Origin: Vitrella brassicaformis
Lineage: Eukaryota > Sar > Vitrellaceae
Length of the DNA stretch: 52,274 nucleotides
Assembly: GCA_001179505.1 (NCBI GenBank)
Contig: CDMY01000555.1
Span: 1 to 52,274, forward strand
Reading direction: 5' to 3'
In this document: piece after piece, positions 46,461-52,274 of the stretch
Layout: every line of letters begins with the position of its first letter
How positions within the stretch are numbered: position 1 is the first letter of the stretch
Program-made: the position numbers and the translations under genes
Notes under the pieces: generated by a model
Seen by the model: the letters and a program-made list of their open reading frames with translations, nothing else
What the model was told of the DNA's origin: nothing
Database searches by the model: none

Positions 46461-49260
46461 TCATGGCTTGAAGGGGTTGCTGACAGACATGAAGTCGATG
46501 ACCCTAGTATCGTCCGCACCATCATCTAGCCGCGACACGGCCTTGTCGCTCTTGGCAGGGGAGAAAAAGGTGCACACCGACCTCCTGTCTGCGAGCATCC
46601 CGCGCACTCGGCTGCTCCTGATGCACACAGCCCATCCATCCATCACACTCCATCCATGCGTGTGTGTGCGTGTGTGTCTGGTGTAGGTGGCTCACGCACG
46701 CGAGCAGTGTGGCGATGCCGTTCCAGCATGCGATAAGGGCCATGTGGTTGGCCGCGGTGAAGAGCTTCAGCTGGTGCCATCTCGGTGCAAGGCGGACCAG
46801 CAGAAGAGACACGGGAAGCACCAAAAACCAAAAACCCAGCAATGTCTGATATCAACACAGAGAGAAGGAAGAGCCTTTTCTGCTGCCCCGAGACATTATG
46901 GTTCCTTCCTTGCTAACCCCGGCGAGTGTGTCGGCATGCCTCCCCGGCCCAGTCGACGTGGAGTGCGCGTAGGAATGGAGCAGCAGGTCTTGGTAGCACA
47001 GGTACCACACCCCAGACAACTGCACACAGGTCCATGTCTCCATGCGAGACGTGAGACACCCACACCCATCCACTCGCGCCTCTTTGGGCTTACTTACAGT
47101 GACATAGATAAGGCCCGGCACAGAGCCGTATATATCGACAGCAGACGACCCCAGCGACCGCACCCCATACTCCGCCCACCCCGCCCACGACTCCACACCC
47201 AAACCCAGCACACAGAATCCAATCGCAAACGCCACGCGGCCCGGGAAGAATTGACGGTGAAGGCCCGGTGCCCTCGTCTGTGTCTCTGAAGGTGTCTTGG
47301 CTGGGTTGTGTGGAGAGGGCTGCGTATGATGCGCCCAGGAGGGGCCCCTCTGCTGCTGAGCGGAGGATAGGGGTCGACTCATCGGACCCCAACAAACCTG
47401 AGACACAAAGAAGGAAAGGTAGATCGGTGAGCGGACGAGTGGAAGGCAGTCATTAATCGATCACCGTCGGCAATGCGCATCAGGATGAGAATAAGGGCCA
47501 CCCTTGAAAGCGCAAACAGAGCTGAAAAAGGGCAACAAGAGGCAGAGGTTGCCATCTCGATTGTCCTTCGTCTCTGCTTACTCAGAGCGACTTGTTTGGC
47601 CAGAGGGCTGCCCACCCCATCAGCAGCATACCACACCCAGTGGTGCACGACCATCAGGCCGGCGAAAACACCACTCCACACAGACAACCCCAGCAACAGC
47701 CACAAACGACATCCATCACGCCCCTGCACACGGAGATACACAGACGAGAGAGACGAGTCCATGTCTCCCCCACTAAACCTTTTCTTACCACCACCACATA
47801 CTTACCCATGTGGTGGGCTGCATGGTGACCCATGGCGGCGAGGGCAGGCTGCTGAGTATTCGCTGCAGTGCATTCAGCCCGGCGGCTGGGGCGCGGTGGT
47901 CAGCGATCCATTGGGATATGTGTGGGTCTGCGGCAAGGTCGTGGCCGTGGAGCAGCAGCTTGGTGACGAGGAGGGCTGTGAGAAGCGCACACAGTGTGAA
48001 GACGACCGAGAACCCCAGGACGCCTGATGCACACACACACACGTGGGGAGACGGTGGGATGGACGGCTTTGTGGTTGGTTGGCCGGCTGGTCAGACCGTG
48101 CTCGTCGATGCCCAGCTCTCTTTTCCAGCCTTGCAGTGGGTTTTCGAAGGAGATCTTGACTGAGTATTCCACAGGCCGCTGGCCGCACGATAGCACCGCT
48201 GCATACCTGCACACACGGACTCAACACAGGCATCCCACTCACTCCACTCGTTCAGTCGATGTCTCTCACTTACCCACCCACCCACCAGTATCTCGGCTGC
48301 GACTTCTCCGTCACGTTGACATCCATCTTGAGGGGCATTATCTCTCCCGCTTGACTTCCCTTGTCCGCCCCAGCGATGCTGCCCATCAGCCAGCCCAGCC
48401 ACGACGATGACGTCGACGGAGCAGGAGAAGAACTGCTCGGCACCGTCGGCTGCCTTCTCGTCGACTCCCCGCCATATGGCGCAGTGGGGGGGATCTTGTT
48501 CATCACTTTCAATGGTAATGAGTCGTCGCCTATGGGCGGCAGCAGCGGGTCCACGTTGGCCGTGTTGGTGGTGTCCATATTGAGCACATCGAGCGGCAGG
48601 AAGAGACCCAGCCCCTCCGGGCCCATCAACAGGTCATCGAGGAAATCGCGGGGAGAGGGGAACTGCACCTCCCAACGAGCGTGGAGCAACTGAACGGCCA
48701 GATAACAGTGGCATCCATGACACCAAGGGACACAAGGAACAAAAGAAAAGCAAAGAAGTTACCTACCTTGTCTTCACAGCTCGATTCGGCCCACGTGGCG
48801 TCGGCTGCACGGAGGCAACGATGCAGAACTGTTACTGTGAATCATACGTGTGCCCGTCATCTTTCTGCGCCGATACCCTGTGGGAATGACTGCCACTGGT
48901 CGTCGAACAGCAGCACATACAGCCGGTCCTGAGAGGTCAAAGGGGCCGAAGGCGTCAGCTGAAACCTGAACAGACCTGCACCGGGGGAACACGCAAAGGG
49001 CATAAGAACACATTGTCAGCCGCTTTGTTCGCACCTGGCTTCAGTGCAGGGTCCAGCGAGTAGTCATAGCAGAACTTGCCCTCGATTTTCCCTGTCCGGG
49101 GAGACAGCAGAGACTGCCCCGTCACCTTCTTTGCAATGGCACGTTGATCAAGGGCCCTCAGCAAGAGCACCAGAAAGAGCGTTGATGGCCGGAGGCTCGA
49201 CGGCCGGGTCGGGCTCAGGCGAGAGATGGTGGAGAGAATTAGGGCGGGAAATCGCAACAT
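46461..49260 (-). CDS. GOST-family seven-span protein (GPR180/TMEM145-like)
   Basis: It has a luminal N-terminal domain followed by a rhodopsin-like seven-span domain, as in GPR180, TMEM145 and related Golgi/secretory proteins. The start is ATG 49260 (MLRFPALILSTISRLSPTRP), or ATG 49287 in frame. Luminal part: GKIEGKFCYDYSLDPALKPG, joined in phase to LFRFQLTPSAPLTSQDRLYV and LLFDDQWQSFPQG; then LHARWEVQFPSPRDFLDDLL; a Ser/Pro-rich stretch; and YAAVLSCGQRPVEYSVKISF then ENPLQGWKRELGIDEHG, the family's pre-membrane segment. Spans include LGFSVVFTLCALLTALLVTK, LWLLLGLSVWSGVFAGLMVV, FPGRVAFAIGFCVLGLGVES, SVPGLIYVTVSK, LLGFWFLVLPVSLLLVRLAP and HMALIACWNGIATLLACVS. The cytosolic tail ends DFMSVSNPFKP with TGA 46463-46461. 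The family call rests on architecture and the ENP/W-x-x-E-x-x-x-D-E segment; the ligand and role are unknown. Confidence 0.7.
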
Positions 49261-49835
49261 CGGGCGACGGCAAGGGAGGTGGCGCACAAGAGTGAAGGGT
49301 GTTTCTTAGACGAGAGTATCGATTGGCGAACAAGGATCCTCAGACGAAGGCGGGGGAGGGGAGAGAGAACGAAAGAATTCCTGGCGATCGAGACGGGCTC
49401 CATTCGGGCGACCCCCGTGCCTGGCGAGCACGAGGGCAACCATGTCAGGAGTGTGGGCAGGCAGGCAGACCTTGTGCATGCTTCGCGCGTGTGCATGTTG
49501 CCCGTTTGGTGTGTGCTGTGGACAGATGTCCGGATACACACACATTTACACGCTATACACACACACCGAGTCAGTCATCCTTCATGATCAGCTACATAGC
49601 TATACACATGTGTGTGTCTGTCCACCGCTTTCTCCGACCTGTATGCTCACACACACCACACAAGCGCCATCCCCTTCCCAACGCCTGTCAGCATATATGT
49701 ACACGAGGCCGACGGCCTGCCTGCCTGGCTGCCCGCCACACGCCCCAACGAAAGCTAGTGCGCTAACATATACACGGCGTCCCCACTAACATCCTGGCGA
49801 GCATCCTTCTGCTCCTCCGTCCGTTTGGGCAGCCG
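49261..49835. other. Intergenic between ZIP 3' end and GOST 5' end
   Basis: 575 bases between two minus-strand genes. CA runs are present (49537-49566 and 49650-49660). I see no AGCTCGCA core and no gene. Confidence 0.5.
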
Positions 49836-51430
49836 TTAATCGATGAAGCCGATGGCCACGAAGATAACCAGGCTGACGGCCATCAACGCCATGCCCGCAA
49901 TCACGAGGGCGGAGCTGACGCGGTCCTGCAAAGGCATCGGACGCACAGCCAATGACAACCAGTGTGCCACCCACTGCCCTGACCCACACCCACCCCCCCA
50001 CGCACTGACGCACTCACGTGTGGGTCGTATCTGAGGGCTGCTGGCATGAGCTTCCTCACAGACATGTGCACCATCAGGCCACCCACCAGCCCAAAGAGAA
50101 TGGCGATCGCCGTTGACGAGATGTTGTTGGACAATATCAGCGATGAGCGACCAGCCGAAGGCCTTGCACTGCTCCCGGTCGCATAGTATATTGGCACGGA
50201 CACAGCCACGCCCTCGGGGAAGCTGTGAATGTCTGTCGCCACAGCGACTCCTGAAACACGCACGCACGCAGTGCAAAGACCCAATCAAGCTCGCCAACGT
50301 CTGCCCGTCTGCAGTGCGCTCCAGTTAGTTACTGTACCCAGGCCAAACTTGGGGTCGGCCGCTGGACAGAGATAAGTTCAGCAGGTTCCCCTTGTCGCGC
50401 GCCGGCCTGCCAAGGGCCGCCTTGCCCGCACCATTCCTGCCGTCCTGACAACACAAATACCACGATAGGCCAGTGGTCGATACAGCCGGCTAATCGCGTG
50501 GAAACTGTGGTCAAACACCCACCTTTGGCGGCGGTGTTTCCGTCTCTTCGGCCGATCTGGGTTTGTCGGCGGCCTCGACATGCTCGTGTGACGTGGAGGG
50601 TGATGACGCTGAGCCGCTCTGGTGGGTGTCCACCGTCTCCTCGATGGACAGACTGACTGAAGGAGCACCAAATGAAGGACACCCATATTGATTGTGCATC
50701 GTCCGTCGTCAGTCATGTCGTCTTTTCGCAGGCAGCGGCTGGCTTACGGGGACGTTTTGTTTCTGTGCCGCGCAGCGCACTTGCAGTGAGTGGCGTCATC
50801 TTGGCCTCCTGCGCCATCTCCTCGGGCGACCTGGACAGCCCCTCCAGCGTCACGGGCGGCTCGTGATGGACCTTGTCGTGGTCGTGCTCGTAGCCAAACA
50901 GCCTACACACACACACACAAATATACACACAGGGAGATGGAGGCCTGCTGCTCTTTCAGGGCTTTTGTTGCTCCGTTCGCCGGCCACCGACCGCAGAAGA
51001 AGACCAGCGTCGCGAGAGGGTTTGCCTGCGTCTTGTCGAACCCAGATCTCACAAACTCATCCTGCACACAAACACACACGCACATGGATCGTGTAGTGCG
51101 TGATACGAGCTCGGTGAGAGCGCCCGTCGCCCACCTCAGGCGCATACCCATTGCTTTGTAGAATATCTCGATGAAGGAGATGTACAGCATCACCCCCGCC
51201 GACAGCGACAGGCACACAGCGAAGATCAGATCCGCGGCTTGGACGTCGGCAAACAGAAAGACAGACCACAGCACTGCCGCCAGCCAAACCTGCGCACAAC
51301 ACACGAACACAGCTACAGCTGAATATGGCAACGTCATTGCGCCGAATGGTGGCAGAGGTTGGCGTGAGCGTACCAGCGAGTGACGACAGGCCTAAACCGA
51401 CACCCAGACGATACTCGGACTCCGTCACGC
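49836..51430 (-). CDS. ZIP-family metal transporter
   Basis: A Zn2+/Fe2+-type transporter moving metal into the cytosol across the plasma or an organelle membrane. Minus-strand exons: an N-terminal span (YRLGVGLGLSSLAG, to about 51374); AAVLWSVFLFADVQAADLIF leading into AVCLSLSAGVMLYISFIEIF; QANPLATLVFFCG; a long cytosolic loop with GYEHDHDKVHHEPPV (His/Asp-rich, as in ZIP loops between spans 3 and 4) and Ser/Thr/Glu-rich sequence; then the signature ATDIHSFPEGVAVSVPIYYA (family H-N-F-P-E-G, here H-S-F-P-E-G, near 50228-50211); STAIAILFGLVGGLMVHMSV; and a last span LVIAGMALMAVSLVIFVAIG ending at TAA 49838-49836. The second signature half (usually H-E-x-P-H) is not visible in the exons I could join. 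The 5' end is uncertain: no in-frame ATG is found after the stop near 51450, so an upstream exon is missing from this call. Confidence 0.8.
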
Positions 51431-51660
51431 TCCGCGACCTTGTGCGTCAGAAATCGACTGCCGCTCCGCCTTGATGCAGGGACGTGTCTCAGGACCGCAC
51501 AGGGGCGTACGCCCCTTGGCGGCTCCGCTCGTCGCCTCCTTCCGTCGGACCAAAGTGCGAGCTGTTGCGACACACGGCTCCAACTCAAGAATTGGCCAAA
51601 AGCGCAGCCGTTCTGTCTCTCTCTTGGTGGGGGTCAGTTCGATGCTCGGCGGGATTGGAA

Positions 51661-51704
51661 AACCCTAAGCTCGCACACCAGCCAACTGCTGACGCCAAAA
51701 ACTA
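51661..51704. promoter_or_regulatory. AGCTCGCA motif with CGCCAAA, upstream of ZIP gene
   Basis: CCTAAGCTCGCACACC (51664-51679) is followed by TGACGCCAAAAAC. The combination of the core and a nearby CGCCAAA word resembles the site at 21101-21120. It lies about 230 bases upstream of the first ZIP exon I can read. Confidence 0.4.
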
Positions 51705-51840
51705 CAGTAATAGCGAAAAACCACCGCGACCACGCGGCGAGAATCGCGGCGAGAAGACGGCGAGACGGACGGATTTTTAGAAGGCGAACAGTTTCCTACA
51801 GCTTCGGTTCCTGAGACTCTCCTGAGAGAGTCTTCAAGTA

Positions 51841-51918
51841 CCACCGTCGTGCGAGGGAACCACCATGGACGACATGATTTTGAACAAATATGAGGCCCGG
51901 AAGGCGCCGCGGCACTGA
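51841..51918 (+). repeat. Diverged duplicated element, copy A
   Basis: Begins CCACCGTCGTGCGAGGGAAC and contains a 17-codon open frame (51865-51918) reading MDDMILNKYEARKAPRH. It matches the copy at 52012-52086 over about 65 bases. On the minus strand the same bases read GLIFVQNHVVHGG and RRWYLK. Which strand, if either, is meaningful is unknown. Confidence 0.6.
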
Positions 51919-52011
51919 CCTCCGAGCTCGACGCCAGGTGAATGGGAACGTGCAGTACGTGCACATCAGGTGGAAAGGAGGTCGGTGGGTAGCGATTTTT
52001 CCTTTGAAGCA

Positions 52012-52086
52012 CCACCGTCGGCGAGAAACACCATGAACGACATCATTTTGAACGAAAAGGAGGCCCGACGGGGAAGAGATAATTGA
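52012..52086 (+). repeat. Diverged duplicated element, copy B
   Basis: Begins CCACCGTCGGCGAGAAACAC and contains a 17-codon open frame (52033-52086) reading MNDIILNEKEARRGRDN, the same length as that of copy A. It is offset by 168 bases from copy A. The minus strand reads GLLFVQNDVVHGV and RRWCFK. The remainder of the right end (52087-52274) shows nothing recognised. Confidence 0.6.
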
Positions 52087-52274
52087 CAGATGGCATCCAT
52101 GCACTCGCTTGTCCAAATCGCCTCCATGAATCTATCCACATATGCCTATGCACAAAGAGCACGCTCACTCATCCGATGAGAACACCCCAGCCCCGTCCAT
52201 CGCCCCAACACCACGCCATGACTGCCTCCCGCCCCTCAAACACAGGCTAGCAGCCCGCACCAATGCAACAGACA

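Noticed and set aside
51426-51428. GTG as the start of the ZIP transporter
   Set aside because: GTG starts are not expected for a nuclear eukaryotic gene; the frame continues upstream to a stop near 51450 without ATG, so an upstream exon is more likely.

Overview
This window reads as nuclear DNA of a plastid-bearing protist, most likely an alveolate of the chromerid type (a Vitrella-like organism). This identification is inferred from gene content and gene style; no search was run. The supporting features are compact genes split by many short GT-AG introns full of TG/CA and CTGT simple repeats; a nuclear gene for a bacterial-type DNA gyrase B with an N-terminal signal peptide followed by a basic Ser/Pro/Arg-rich stretch, the two-part leader used to enter secondary plastids; two more proteins with similar leaders; and eukaryotic families such as Rab, ODR-4, START, BK/Slo channel, ZIP and a rhodopsin-like GOST receptor. 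There is one 300-base assembly gap (14635-14934).

Layout, left to right. 1-1226 (-) is an aldo/keto reductase cut by the window edge. 1482-2147 (+) is a small multi-membrane-span protein. 2822-6080 (+) is a secreted acid-sphingomyelinase-like metallophosphoesterase. 6279-7255 (-) is riboflavin kinase. 7655-11680 (-) is plastid-type gyrase B. 12494-14419 (+) is a Myb/SANT-like protein with a membrane span. After the gap, 15234-16400 (+) is an unrecognised protein with a plastid-type leader, followed by two unassigned exon-like segments (16406-16644). 16936-17963 (-) is an EF-hand protein and 18103-20761 (+) is an ODR-4 homologue. 21249-25467 (+) is a START-domain protein with a glycine-zipper N-terminal half. 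26347-27221 (-) is a Rab8/Rab1-type GTPase.

The middle, 27.9-38.9 kb, holds three near-intronless ankyrin-repeat genes (28003-29703, 31344-33065, 37186-38922, all +). They share an almost identical C-terminal module that I do not recognise. Each lies head-to-head with an intron-containing minus-strand gene: the Rab gene, an unrecognised gene (30071-30942) and glycerol kinase (33443-36802). The right side has a BK/Slo-type potassium channel (39337-46004, +), a GPR180/TMEM145-like seven-span protein (46461-49260, -) and a ZIP metal transporter (49836-about 51430, -). The right end carries a diverged duplicated element of about 70 bases.

Two window-wide patterns are not explained by the genes. 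First, a short motif with core AGCTCGCA or AGCTTGCA recurs in the 5' flanks of many genes and in shared divergent promoters. Second, many introns have a CA-rich run near the donor and a TG-rich run near the acceptor, so the two splice sites could be brought together by a hairpin. The genes do not form one pathway; the window looks like ordinary gene-dense chromosome with one local lineage-specific gene expansion. Exon boundaries given here were read by eye from splice consensus and reading-frame continuity.
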